From positions 1-31,927 of IMG/VR virus record IMGVR_UViG_3300037427_000343: 31,927 nt of DNA; one strand, given 5' to 3'. Numbering within the stretch: the stretch's first letter is position 1; each line of letters starts with the position of its first letter. Under the pieces are notes generated by a model that saw only the letters and a list, made by a program, of their open reading frames with translations, was not told the DNA's origin and did not search any database. The position numbers and the translations under genes are program-made. Source of the DNA: a virus. Shown here in pieces: positions 25,659 to 31,257 of this stretch.

Positions 25659-25824
25659 TAGTTACAATATGCGAAATAATATCAGGTGATGGATAACCAC
25701 ATTCATAATAACATTGAGATAACTCAATCATCTTATCCATAAAATCCTCTTCAGAGAGACCTGTATAGATCTCTCCTTCTTGGATTACTATAGTATAAGA
25801 CTCAGATGACTCGTTGCTTTTCAT
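25597..25824 (-). CDS. Hypothetical protein, 75 aa
   Basis: 75 residues. The N-terminal two thirds look folded: SYTIVIQEGEIYTGLSEED forms a short beta segment, followed by a helix FMDKMIELSQCYYECG. The tail from about residue 58 is low-complexity and Asn/Asp/Glu-rich (SNGDNNSNNPEED). That tail is the part overlapped by the 47-aa basic gene, so its composition may be shaped by the other frame. The start overlaps the 3' end of the glycosyltransferase-like gene by 23 bases. The family is not recognised. Confidence 0.6.
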   Translation of the reverse strand: MKSNESSESYTIVIQEGEIYTGLSEEDFMDKMIELSQCYYECGYPSPDIISHIVTNGKTVHQSNGDNNSNNPEED

Positions 25825-26557
25825 GACCTACACGGATACGAGGATCGCACCATATCTCAAAACCAGCATCGAGAGCATCTAGACAGAAGGAGACATCCTC
25901 TCCACACATGTCTTGTACTTCTCCACTTTCAAAGACTTGCATCTTAGGTGCGAACCAAGGATACTTCATCTTATCATGTTCCCATACACCATGTTTGATA
26001 AGAACCCAACCAAATCCTGTGTAATCGACAGTGAATGGTTTGTTACGCTTAGTCATGGTTTCACCAGTCTCATGATTCATGACTCCTCCATTATTACGGA
26101 AGTTGTCCTCATCGAGCCAGTGAGCAACAGAAGTAGTTTGACCATCTTCTGTCATATACCAACCTGCAGCAATGTTCTTCTCCATGAGAACAAGTTGCAA
26201 GAACTTCTCAGTATTAAAAACAATATCACTATCGATCCATAACTGATAGTCATACTTAAGTTTACCATCCCAAGGTACTTGATCTGGTCCTCTTAGTACA
26301 TTTGCACCAAGGCACTTGCATCTAGCAAAGTTTACCATTGATGAGTAGTCTTGTGATATTTGTATACTTACTCCATGTTGAACTAAATCAAATGCGAGTT
26401 GTACAAAATTCTTTAAGAACACATATGAACAACCACGACCAGGCATACAGAAGACGACAGACTTGCCTCTTACTAGTTCCCATGCTCTATCGTAGTCCCA
26501 TTCTTGTTCAGTTTTCTTAGGCGGGTTCTTTGCCTTAACAGTAAATCCTTTAGCCAT
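25802..26557 (-). CDS. Glycosyltransferase-like protein (GT-A type)
   Basis: 251 residues. A Rossmann-like start (GKSVVFCMPGRG, 31-42) is followed by SIQISQDYS (64-72). The DxD-type motif WIDSDIVF (107-114) would bind metal and nucleotide sugar in GT-A enzymes. GEDVSFCLDALDAGFEIWCDP (219-239) then His245 match the ED...H acceptor-side pattern of family-2-like transferases. The donor and acceptor are unknown; phage enzymes of this kind modify virion proteins, host surface glycans or DNA. It has its own sigma-70-like promoter (26580-26608), so it may be expressed early or independently of the oxygenase gene upstream. Confidence is good in the fold class and low in the substrate. Confidence 0.72.
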   Translation of the reverse strand: MAKGFTVKAKNPPKKTEQEWDYDRAWELVRGKSVVFCMPGRGCSYVFLKNFVQLAFDLVQHGVSIQISQDYSSMVNFARCKCLGANVLRGPDQVPWDGKLKYDYQLWIDSDIVFNTEKFLQLVLMEKNIAAGWYMTEDGQTTSVAHWLDEDNFRNNGGVMNHETGETMTKRNKPFTVDYTGFGWVLIKHGVWEHDKMKYPWFAPKMQVFESGEVQDMCGEDVSFCLDALDAGFEIWCDPRIRVGHEKQRVI

Positions 26558-26579
26558 AATGTTTTACTTGGACATCAGT

Positions 26580-26608
26580 ATTATAACAGATTATATAGGT
26601 ACAGTCAA
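26580..26608 (-). promoter_or_regulatory. Sigma-70-type promoter for the glycosyltransferase-like gene
   Basis: The minus strand reads TTGACT (26608-26603), a 17-base spacer, then TATAAT (26585-26580). That is one mismatch from consensus with ideal spacing. The start point would be near 26573, about 16 bases before the ATG at 26557. The TGA stop of the oxygenase gene (26607-26605) lies inside the -35 element. It is likely read by the host RNA polymerase. Confidence 0.7.
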
Positions 26609-27216
26609 CCGTGAAATAATTGATTAAAAAATATATTACCACTCATTGATATTCTAGTTACATCTGTCTTAAATGGCATAACCATATGAAACAGATTAGC
26701 AGGAAACATATAACAATCACCAGTAGCAGGTACAAAGACTTTCTTATCGTCTCCCCATGTAAATGTAATCGAACCAGGAGGGGGCGCAGTACCCTTTATC
26801 TTGTCCAAATCTATACTATTAGTATATTCGGGTATATCGAGATATATGACGAATGAGAGGTCTCCTACATGGTTATGCAGTGCTGCCATATCATTCTTCT
26901 TATAGAAGTTTGCCCATATAGCATTTAATTCCCATGTACGCAACTCTGCATCAGTCATAGGAGGTAGACTATTATGTGCAGCATAACCCTCTAAGTATGC
27001 CTTTAAGTACTTATTCCAAACTCTCTTAAAGTATTCTCCATCTTCCTCAGTAAAATACCACTCATTACCAAAGTTAAATGGTAGAATTGGCTCTGCAGTC
27101 TTCTTACCATGACACGCATGAGCTCGTTTAAGTAATTCTTTAGTCTCTTCATCACGAAGATGAGTTTTCCACAGGTATGGTCCCCATGTAAACGATTGTC
27201 TCTCAATAAGAGGCAT
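26605..27216 (-). CDS. 2OG-Fe(II) oxygenase-like protein
   Basis: 203 residues from the ATG at 27216; the frame extends seven codons further to a TTG, but MPLIERQSFTWGP is the better start. The C-terminal half fits a double-stranded beta-helix 2-oxoglutarate dioxygenase. LHNHVGDLSFVIYLDIPE (113-130) supplies candidate iron ligands His114/His116 and Asp119. GDCYMFPANLFHMVMPF (166-182) supplies the distal His177, and Arg188 in TRISMSGNIFF would bind 2-oxoglutarate. Similar proteins are common in T4-like cyanophages; the substrate is unknown. The start overlaps the upstream 56-aa gene by 14 bases, and the stop lies in the promoter of the glycosyltransferase-like gene. The exact ligand set needs structural comparison because the motif is HxH-x2-D and not a simple HxD. 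Confidence 0.72.
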   Translation of the reverse strand: MPLIERQSFTWGPYLWKTHLRDEETKELLKRAHACHGKKTAEPILPFNFGNEWYFTEEDGEYFKRVWNKYLKAYLEGYAAHNSLPPMTDAELRTWELNAIWANFYKKNDMAALHNHVGDLSFVIYLDIPEYTNSIDLDKIKGTAPPPGSITFTWGDDKKVFVPATGDCYMFPANLFHMVMPFKTDVTRISMSGNIFFNQLFHG

Positions 27217-27373
27217 CTGACATATCCTCAGACTCAACTTTTAGTATTGTAAGTTCTTTATGTTTATTAACTCTCTCTTTAATCTTTGTTAGCAACTGAT
27301 CTTCGTCAAGGTTTATTAAATCACCTACGGGAGTATTGTTATCATCATAAACATGAAAGGTTGTGTTAATCAT
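27203..27373 (-). CDS. Hypothetical protein, 56 aa
   Basis: From the ATG at 27373 the product is 56 residues: MINTTFHVYDDNNTPVGDLI, then NLDEDQLLTKIKERVNKHKE and LTILKVESEDMSDASY. A short beta segment is followed by a charged helix. An in-frame ATG eight codons earlier lies within the end of the upstream gene and is less likely. The chosen ATG overlaps the upstream TAA (ATGATTAA), and the 3' end overlaps the oxygenase gene by 14 bases. No family is recognised. Confidence 0.55.
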   Translation of the reverse strand: MINTTFHVYDDNNTPVGDLINLDEDQLLTKIKERVNKHKELTILKVESEDMSDASY

Positions 27374-27536
27374 CTGATTCTTCAATGTAAAGACCATCTG
27401 CTTCTATAGACATATTTAATTCACTACCTTCAAACCAATCAAAGTGATTTATAAACGACTCTGGAATTATTAAAGTATATTCATCTGTAATGGGATCGAC
27501 CCTTAGAGACACTTTCGTGTTATTAAATTTTTTCAC
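27366..27536 (-). CDS. Small hypothetical protein, 56 aa, probable GTG start
   Basis: The frame between an upstream TAG and the TAA at 27366 encodes TKVSLRVDPITDEYTLIIPE, then SFINHFDWFEGSELNMSIEA and DGLYIEESDD. It contains no in-frame ATG before LNMS, so I choose the GTG at 27536 (MKKFNNTKVSL...); a second GTG at 27512 is possible. The pattern of strand, Pro-Glu, helix, W-x-E-G-x-x-L, strand resembles small cyanophage proteins reminiscent of AbrB/MazE-type DNA-binding folds; this is a weak, memory-based likeness. It is the first gene downstream of the strong promoter at 27809-27837, with a leader of about 265 bases. It overlaps the next gene by eight bases. Confidence 0.5.
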   Translation of the reverse strand: MKKFNNTKVSLRVDPITDEYTLIIPESFINHFDWFEGSELNMSIEADGLYIEESDD

Positions 27537-27565
27537 ATTATTGTGGACTGACCGTATGATTTTAT

Positions 27566-27595
27566 ATATCAGAAATTTTTTTTCTAAACTGATAT
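27566..27595. repeat. 7-bp inverted repeat in the leader of the first accessory gene
   Basis: ATATCAG (27566-27572) and CTGATAT (27589-27595) are perfect complements around a 16-base spacer that is mostly T on the plus strand. It sits 30-60 bases upstream of the probable GTG start at 27536. It could be an operator or an RNA hairpin in the long leader. It is not a convincing terminator because the T run is in the loop. Confidence 0.4.
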
Positions 27596-27674
27596 CACGA
27601 AGTCGAATTGGGTCGTTTATAGCTTATGAATAAGGAACCCTATTAAACACCGCATCGCAACACACCACGATAAC

Positions 27675-27877
27675 ACATAAGACGCAAAACACTGCCTCTC
27701 ATTGATACTTAGTGCCACACACAGTTCTTATTACATAAGACTGCCAATTACATAATGCTCAGTGTTACTCAGAGTGTCATGATTACCTCTTAGTTGTTTA
27801 TACACTGTATTATAACATGATGCTCACAGACTGTCAACAACTGTCAGGGTCTTATGTTATACAAATTGACATAAGAC
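27675..27877. repeat. Four copies of the 9-mer ACATAAGAC around a promoter
   Basis: ACATAAGAC occurs exactly at 27675-27683, 27733-27741 and 27869-27877, and in inverse orientation at 27849-27857. The last two form a perfect 9-bp inverted repeat with an 11-base spacer. That inverted pair begins 12 bases upstream of the -35 element of the minus-strand promoter at 27809-27837, and the other two copies lie downstream of its start point. A partial copy (CTTATGT) is near 27931. The arrangement suggests binding sites for a regulator, which is inference. Confidence 0.5.
27809..27837 (-). promoter_or_regulatory. Perfect-consensus sigma-70 promoter
   Basis: The minus strand reads TTGACA (27837-27832), a 17-base spacer, then TATAAT (27814-27809). 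Both hexamers and the spacer match consensus exactly. The predicted start point is near 27802, leaving a leader of about 265 bases before the first gene at 27536. It probably serves as an early host-polymerase promoter for the block that includes the oxygenase gene. Confidence 0.75.
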
Positions 27878-28061
27878 TTGATGGACTGAGTGTTACAAAC
27901 TGTGTATCCTCTGATTGACATTGAGTCTTCCTTATGTTACGCTCGCTTAGTCAACATCATAATGACACGATTAGACCCCTTAGAGTATCATTTAGTGACC
28001 ACACAGTTAATGATACATAACACGCAACATAGTTTATTTAAGTATTTAAAAGAAATGCGTA

Positions 28062-28095
28062 GTTTTCCACAGTTTGTATCATTTATGTGGAAAAC
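28062..28095. repeat. Inverted pair of TTTTCCACA (DnaA-box-like) sequences
   Basis: GTTTTCCACA (28062-28071) and TGTGGAAAAC (28086-28095) are perfect 10-bp inverted repeats with a 14-base spacer. TTTTCCACA is, to my recollection, the DnaA-box form reported for cyanobacterial chromosomal origins. An AT-rich stretch lies immediately to the left (28028-28057). A third TTTTCCACA occurs at 27165-27173, but there it encodes part of the oxygenase. The alternative reading is an RNA hairpin ending the gene that stops at 28130, although no U-run follows on the minus strand. Confidence 0.45.
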
Positions 28096-28129
28096 ACTTG
28101 TTGTTACTTAGTGGTGTAATCCTTGAAAC

Positions 28130-28402
28130 TCATTGTATATCAAGGGGTCTGTACATTTGCGCCTTATATGTACTTACTGGGGAAATTACACTGTCTTCAG
28201 TGTTAACAACCTCTGTGCAATTCTCCCAGTCTTTAGTATAAATGAGTTGACATACTTTTGTTGTTGGATGTAAACTATTAGGACAATGTGAGGGTTTCTC
28301 ACTAACACAAAAGGTGATGTAATCCTCTGAAACAAATTGTACATCACCTATCATATTATCATACTTAATTGTTAATCCAATTTGGAAGTCTGCTTTCTGC
28401 AT
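28130..28402 (-). CDS. Hypothetical protein, 90 aa, KOW/SH3-like pattern
   Basis: 90 residues with FQIGLTIKYDNMIGDVQFVSEDYITFCV near the start, a strand-rich I-G-x-x-[IV]-x-Y-x-x-x-I-G-x-V-x-F pattern recalling small beta-barrel proteins often seen in cyanophages. VCQLIYTKDWENCTEV follows. There are four cysteines. The function is unknown. The start overlaps the upstream 65-aa gene by 31 bases, which is long but leaves no better ATG. It is the last gene before the non-coding region. Confidence 0.6.
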   Translation of the reverse strand: MQKADFQIGLTIKYDNMIGDVQFVSEDYITFCVSEKPSHCPNSLHPTTKVCQLIYTKDWENCTEVVNTEDSVISPVSTYKAQMYRPLDIQ

Positions 28403-28569
28403 GATACTAACTGGTGTAGTGTTGATTGTAATAAATCCTCCACATGTGCAGGTAGTTTGTTATCACCTTTGTCACGCCATGTGTACTGATAGTTTAATAA
28501 CAATGTATGCAAGAATGTCACTTGATTGTGTGATAATTCCACTGAGTATTGTGATGATTTAGATGTCAT
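28372..28569 (-). CDS. Hypothetical protein, 65 aa
   Basis: 65 residues, mostly helical in appearance: YSVELSHNQVTFLHTLLLNY then QYTWRDKG, and VEDLLQSTLHQLVSCRK. The ATG overlaps the TGA of the upstream 54-aa gene (ATGA), so translation is probably coupled. No recognised family, membrane segment or catalytic motif. Confidence 0.55.
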   Translation of the reverse strand: MTSKSSQYSVELSHNQVTFLHTLLLNYQYTWRDKGDNKLPAHVEDLLQSTLHQLVSCRKQTSKLD

Positions 28570-28730
28570 TTAGTGTACCTAATATCATTATGATTGTTAA
28601 TATCTAGGGGGCGTGATTCGTTGTCAATTCTTGATACATTCAAACCACGATTAATCTCCTCTGGATATTGTTTAAAATACTCAACTATCTGCTGATAAGT
28701 ATCAACATTGAAAGAAGAAGTAGAGGGCAT
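28566..28730 (-). CDS. Hypothetical protein, 54 aa
   Basis: An ATG frame of 54 residues reading MPSTSSFNVDTYQQIVEYFK, then QYPEEINRGLNVSRIDNESR and PLDINNHNDIRYTK. A helix (TYQQIVEYFKQYPEEI) is followed by a polar tail. The stop overlaps the next ATG (ATGA). No Shine-Dalgarno is seen. It starts a three-gene unit just after the terminator at 28772-28800. The function is unknown. Confidence 0.55.
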   Translation of the reverse strand: MPSTSSFNVDTYQQIVEYFKQYPEEINRGLNVSRIDNESRPLDINNHNDIRYTK

Positions 28731-28771
28731 TTGTTGTTAATTAGTGAGGTGAATTGTGTGTACTAGAGTAA

Positions 28772-28800
28772 TAAGAAAGAAAGGGGAAAATGATCCCCTT
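28772..28800 (-). terminator. Rho-independent-type terminator
   Basis: On the minus strand AAGGGG and CCCCTT form a six-bp stem around an eight-base loop (28800-28781), followed by a T-rich run TTTCTTTCTT. It lies directly after the stop codon of the 98-aa gene at 28804, so it would end transcription from the genes upstream at 29635-28804. Confidence 0.65.
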
Positions 28801-28803
28801 ATC

Positions 28804-29100
28804 TTAACACTCCTCTAGTGAAATTAGATCACACTCAATAACATTTAGATCTTCACCTATAATGTTAATTAGTGAGCGTAATTGCTTCTGTCCATTACTA
28901 TAAATGTTGAAAGTAACGGTGTAATTGTTAACAAGAATTGCATCAAAGATTACATCCTCTTGTTGATATTTAGAGGCGAAATCCTCAAGCAATATGTTAT
29001 CTAATAGAGCAAACTCTATTTCACACTTAGCGACATAACCTTCAAAGAAGTTTATATCTTTTGCCAATCTTTCAGGCGTTAGAGAAGATTTACGACCCAT
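28804..29100 (-). CDS. Hypothetical protein, 98 aa
   Basis: 98 residues. The N-terminal half is helical (LTPERLAKDINFFEGYVAKC), and the middle is strand-rich (VIFDAILVNNYTVTFNIYSN). The C-terminus LNVIECDLISLEEC is acidic. It starts three bases after the stop of a 36-aa gene and is followed at once by a hairpin terminator. No family recognised. Confidence 0.6.
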   Translation of the reverse strand: MGRKSSLTPERLAKDINFFEGYVAKCEIEFALLDNILLEDFASKYQQEDVIFDAILVNNYTVTFNIYSNGQKQLRSLINIIGEDLNVIECDLISLEEC

Positions 29101-29103
29101 GAT

Positions 29104-29214
29104 TTACTCACCTACGAGTTCATTTAATACTGCTAATACATCATTTCCAGTTTTACAATCTTCAAAGATTGACTCTAGATCAATGTTAACAAAGGGAACG
29201 GATTGTAGAGACAT
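29104..29214 (-). CDS. Very small hypothetical protein, 36 aa
   Basis: An ATG frame of 36 residues: MSLQSVPFVNIDLESIFEDC then KTGNDVLAVLNELVGE. It fills the gap between two genes, ends three bases before the next ATG, and is acidic and helical. The neat fit and the coding-like composition support it, but at this length it could be chance. Confidence 0.45.
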   Translation of the reverse strand: MSLQSVPFVNIDLESIFEDCKTGNDVLAVLNELVGE

Positions 29215-29287
29215 AATAATAAGAAATGGTACAAAAATACCCCTGTTATGTTTATAGTCCCACAGAGGTGATTGGGGGGACTAAATG

Positions 29288-29635
29288 TTAAGCAACCTGT
29301 AAGGATTGCTCATCTAAAAGTATCATTCCATCCCAGAACATTAGTGTTTCTTTGTTCTTACTTAAGTACCAAACAAAGTTCTTTTGAAATACTTTCACAC
29401 CACACATTACCTCTTCTAAAATAGCATTTAGTCGAGATTTTGTGGTTACTGTTTCATATCCACATGAAGACAATTTGAGAGCATTTGTTGTATGATCTAG
29501 GGTAGCAATGTTGTGACCATGTAATAAGACTTGACTGCAATTTGTTGACTCGTTATAAAGAACAGTGGTGTTAGACCCTGCCCAGTTGCCCTTATTGCTA
29601 AGAGCGAAGTTCATTTGCTTTTCAAGTTTTCTCAT
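29288..29635 (-). CDS. Conserved-looking hypothetical protein, 115 aa
   Basis: From the ATG at 29635 the product is 115 residues; a TTG three codons earlier is less likely. MRKLEKQMNFALSNKGNW is followed by NTTVLYNESTNCSQVLLHGHNIATLD and the segment TTKSRLNAILEE, then VFQKNFVWYLSKNKETLMFWDGM. The pattern of R-K-x-E-K-Q-M start, V-x-L-H-G-x-x-I-A, T-K-S-R-L-N-A-[IL]-L and V-F-Q-K-N-F-x-W is familiar to me from cyanophage hypothetical proteins, where no function is assigned. A TATAAT sequence lies about 36 bases upstream of the ATG. Confidence 0.7.
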   Translation of the reverse strand: MRKLEKQMNFALSNKGNWAGSNTTVLYNESTNCSQVLLHGHNIATLDHTTNALKLSSCGYETVTTKSRLNAILEEVMCGVKVFQKNFVWYLSKNKETLMFWDGMILLDEQSLQVA

Positions 29636-29670
29636 AGGGTTCAAAATGCTTTGGTTTGCTTTACTCTTTA

Positions 29671-29676
29671 ATTATA
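29671..29676 (-). promoter_or_regulatory. Possible -10 element for the 115-aa gene
   Basis: The minus strand reads GTGTATAATTAAAG in the 122-base gap before the 115-aa gene, with an exact TATAAT at 29676-29671. The start point would be about 29 bases before the ATG. No TTGACA-like -35 is found at 16-18 bases. The same GTGTATAAT context occurs before the gene at 30861. Apart from this, I see nothing in 29645-29766. Confidence 0.35.
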
Positions 29677-29766
29677 CACGATTTAGGGGGCGTGTATACC
29701 CTTGATGGGACACTTTGTCCAGTGGCACACCTAAAATATCATTTAGCGTGTGCATGGTTTATAATA

Positions 29767-29895
29767 CTATTGGCACATATCTTCAAAGCGTTGATATGCA
29801 ATAGTGGCATTAGTTTCCTCACTATTTGTAGGAAACTCTTCGCATACTTCTTCAAATAGTGTTTCAAGTATGCTTTCATTGTTTATATTTGACAT
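29767..29895 (-). CDS. Hypothetical protein, 42 aa
   Basis: An ATG frame of 42 residues: MSNINNESILETLFEEVCEE then FPTNSEETNATIAYQRFEDM and CQ. It is acidic and helical. A strong Shine-Dalgarno (GGAGG) lies 10 bases before the ATG and belongs to the recurring junction found in this block; here it encodes the last Gly-Gly of the upstream protein. The function is unknown. Confidence 0.55.
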   Translation of the reverse strand: MSNINNESILETLFEEVCEEFPTNSEETNATIAYQRFEDMCQ

Positions 29896-29901
29896 GATTA
29901 A

Positions 29902-30063
29902 TTAACCTCCATTTGTATAAGAACCAAGGACACATTGTCCATATCTAACTTCTGCATAACCGTATTCTTCAGATAATTCTAAACATAAACCCCAACAATC
30001 TTCGAGGTTAATGAAAGAACTATTTTCAAAAGATGCAGAAGGACAGTGTACAGAATACCTCAT
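29902..30063 (-). CDS. Hypothetical protein, 53 aa
   Basis: An ATG frame of 53 residues: MRYSVHCPSASFENSSFINL then EDCWGLCLELSEEYGYAEVR and YGQCVLGSYTNGG. It has four cysteines and is rich in aromatics, so it may be disulphide- or metal-stabilised, which is a guess. The ATG overlaps the upstream TAA by one base (TAATG), and GGAGGG seven bases upstream is encoded by the last codons of the previous gene. Confidence 0.6.
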   Translation of the reverse strand: MRYSVHCPSASFENSSFINLEDCWGLCLELSEEYGYAEVRYGQCVLGSYTNGG

Positions 30064-30266
30064 TAATTACCCTCCCAGTTGTTGATAAATTGGTCTAGTA
30101 ATTGGATGTCTAAATCATCATCATCAAAGTCAATCTTTGCTGCTGATTGTACACCCCATTCATTCAATTCTATGGTGAATTCTTCCCAATTAGAGCAGAA
30201 ACATGCCATGTTTTGAAAGTTATCTACATCCTTAATTCTTTGGATTAAAGTATTAGTTTTGTTCAT
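30063..30266 (-). CDS. Hypothetical protein, 67 aa
   Basis: 67 residues: a basic N-terminal helix (MNKTNTLIQRIKDVDNFQNM), NWEEFTIELNEW in the middle, and a strongly acidic run (IDFDDDDLDIQLLDQFINNW) before the ending EGN. Such acidic small proteins often act as nucleic-acid mimics or inhibitors, but I see nothing specific here. The start overlaps the upstream TAA (TAATG), with GGAGGG encoded in the previous gene's end, and its own end repeats the same arrangement. Confidence 0.6.
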   Translation of the reverse strand: MNKTNTLIQRIKDVDNFQNMACFCSNWEEFTIELNEWGVQSAAKIDFDDDDLDIQLLDQFINNWEGN

Positions 30267-30514
30267 TAATTGCCCTCCACTAATGATGAAAATTGTACAA
30301 TACCTTTTGTATTGTCAGTAACAACGAAATCAAAGTTATTAACTCTGTTAAGTATATCATCACCCATGTTAAATGCGGTGACAATTCTCTTAGTTAGTGT
30401 CTCACCATTAAATGTAAGAATTCTAAGGAATTTGTCTGTTATGTGTTGTCCACTCCATGTTTTTACAGGGTAGAAATCAACAACTACAGAACCAGATTGT
30501 GATTGAATTTGCAT
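30266..30514 (-). CDS. Hypothetical protein, 82 aa
   Basis: From the ATG at 30514 the product is 82 residues: MQIQSQSGSVVVDFYPVKTW, then SGQHITDKFLRILTFNGETL, a middle VTAFNMGDDILNRVNNFDFV and the ending VEGN. It looks strand-rich. The frame extends upstream to a TTG within the previous gene, but the ATG avoids a long overlap. No Shine-Dalgarno is evident before it. The stop overlaps the next ATG (TAATG). The function is unknown. Confidence 0.55.
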   Translation of the reverse strand: MQIQSQSGSVVVDFYPVKTWSGQHITDKFLRILTFNGETLTKRIVTAFNMGDDILNRVNNFDFVVTDNTKGIVQFSSLVEGN

Positions 30515-30546
30515 AATAAAGAATGTGTAATTTGTGCTGTTAAGTG

Positions 30547-30861
30547 TTAAACTCCTTGTGACATTAGGAGATCTTTTAGATAATCTTCTGCACAATCTTG
30601 TGCATCATAGATATCATAAAACTGACCTAATTGTACAGAGCAACCTGATAAACAACCGTCATAAGTGTAGTTCATTGATTGAACAACAAAACGATCATTA
30701 CCGTAATGATAGATCGCAAGATGCGGATCTAAATTGTTATCTCGTGTATACTTATCAAACATATTTGAAGAGAATGTTTTAGTATAGTCAAAAGATAGAT
30801 AGTCATCAGTCAAATCGATTGACTGGGAAAAGAGAGATTTTGAAGTAATTGTTTTGTTCAT
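30547..30861 (-). CDS. Hypothetical protein, 104 aa
   Basis: From the ATG at 30861 the product is 104 residues, starting MNKTITSKSLFSQSIDLTDD. An in-frame ATG ten codons upstream would place the start inside the terminator hairpin and is rejected. PHLAIYHYGNDRFVVQSMNY and DCAEDYLKDLLMSQGV indicate a mixed fold with a C-terminal helix. A TATAAT sequence ends seven bases before the ATG, so the message could begin at or very near the start codon. It is the first of a run of five coupled small genes. The function is unknown. Confidence 0.6.
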   Translation of the reverse strand: MNKTITSKSLFSQSIDLTDDYLSFDYTKTFSSNMFDKYTRDNNLDPHLAIYHYGNDRFVVQSMNYTYDGCLSGCSVQLGQFYDIYDAQDCAEDYLKDLLMSQGV

Positions 30862-30867
30862 ACCTCT

Positions 30868-30873
30868 ATTATA
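30868..30873 (-). promoter_or_regulatory. Possible -10 element directly before the 104-aa gene
   Basis: The minus strand reads GTGTATAATAGAGGTATG, placing TATAAT (30873-30868) six bases before the start codon's A. There is no TTGACA-like -35; that position is occupied by the terminator stem. If active, it would yield a leaderless or nearly leaderless transcript. Confidence 0.35.
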
Positions 30874-30877
30874 CACA

Positions 30878-30900
30878 CAAAAACCCCCCAAATGGGGGTT
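30878..30900 (-). terminator. Rho-independent terminator
   Basis: The minus strand reads AACCCCCATTTGGGGGGTTTTTG: a seven-bp stem of AACCCCC with GGGGGTT, a short loop, and a run of T. It lies 16 bases after the stop of the 51-aa gene and separates that operon from the genes starting at 30861. Confidence 0.8.
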
Positions 30901-30916
30901 TAGTGTGCCAGTTTGT

Positions 30917-31072
30917 CTACTGGTTTGCTATCTGGTCTAAACTATTAATTACTGGTGCTAATTCATCTAACTCATTATCACTTAGGTCTATACTCATTTG
31001 TTCTACACACCACAGCAATAAGTCTGCTTGATGCTTATCAACTGTAACAGATTGTGTTGTAGTTGTTGTCAT
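30917..31072 (-). CDS. Hypothetical protein, 51 aa
   Basis: An ATG frame of 51 residues: MTTTTTQSVTVDKHQADLLL then WCVEQMSIDLSDNELDELAP and VINSLDQIANQ. A Thr-rich start precedes two helices with an acidic middle. It is the last gene before a strong terminator, which supports it as a real operon end. The function is unknown. Confidence 0.55.
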   Translation of the reverse strand: MTTTTTQSVTVDKHQADLLLWCVEQMSIDLSDNELDELAPVINSLDQIANQ

Positions 31073-31107
31073 TGAAGGGGAAGAGATTAGAGTGATAAAA
31101 GTGTTAA

Positions 31108-31257
31108 CTATTTAGTGAGGAATTCAAAGATAAAGTAATCTAAACTAACATTGAGTTCTTTACACTTTTCCTCATAATGTGCTAGACTCTCCTTGTTAGT
31201 TTCCAGATCAAAATAGTCAGTCTGGATGATAAACTCTTCAGGTAATTGTTGGTTCAT
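31108..31257 (-). CDS. Hypothetical protein, 49 aa
   Basis: An ATG frame of 49 residues: MNQQLPEEFIIQTDYFDLET then NKESLAHYEEKCKELNVSLD and YFIFEFLTK. The ATG overlaps the TGA of the 83-aa gene upstream (ATGA). A helical, charged middle is followed by an aromatic-rich end. No family recognised. Confidence 0.6.
   Translation of the reverse strand: MNQQLPEEFIIQTDYFDLETNKESLAHYEEKCKELNVSLDYFIFEFLTK

Larger units (their letters stand above)
27537..28129 (-). other. 593-base non-coding region with regulatory signals
   Basis: I find no convincing gene on either strand: frames are closed by frequent stops, and the only plus-strand frame over 60 codons begins with TTG, has no ribosome binding site and opposes all neighbours. 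The stretch holds a perfect sigma-70 consensus promoter, four copies of a 9-base word, an inverted repeat near the first downstream gene, and an inverted pair of TTTTCCACA sequences next to an AT-rich segment. These are listed separately. It divides the small-gene block on the right from the accessory block on the left. Confidence 0.7.

Noticed and set aside
27165-27173. Third TTTTCCACA as a DnaA box
   Set aside because: It lies within the oxygenase gene and encodes Leu-Trp-Lys-Thr in a plausible position, so it may simply be coding sequence.
27867-27943. Two plus-strand TTGACA sequences (27867 and 27915) as promoters
   Set aside because: The matching -10 positions read TGTTAC (18-base spacer) and TACGCT (17-base spacer, with an upstream TG), which are weak, and no plus-strand gene lies downstream. 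A small RNA is conceivable but unsupported.
27890-28111. Plus-strand frame of 73 codons in the non-coding region
   Set aside because: It begins with TTG, has no ribosome binding site, opposes every other gene, and its product resembles nothing I know. It also runs through the inverted repeat at 28062-28095.
29232-29285. Possible terminator after the 115-aa gene (C-run, then G-run followed by TATTTTT on the minus strand)
   Set aside because: The complementary runs are about 30 bases apart with no good inner stem, so I cannot support a compact hairpin.
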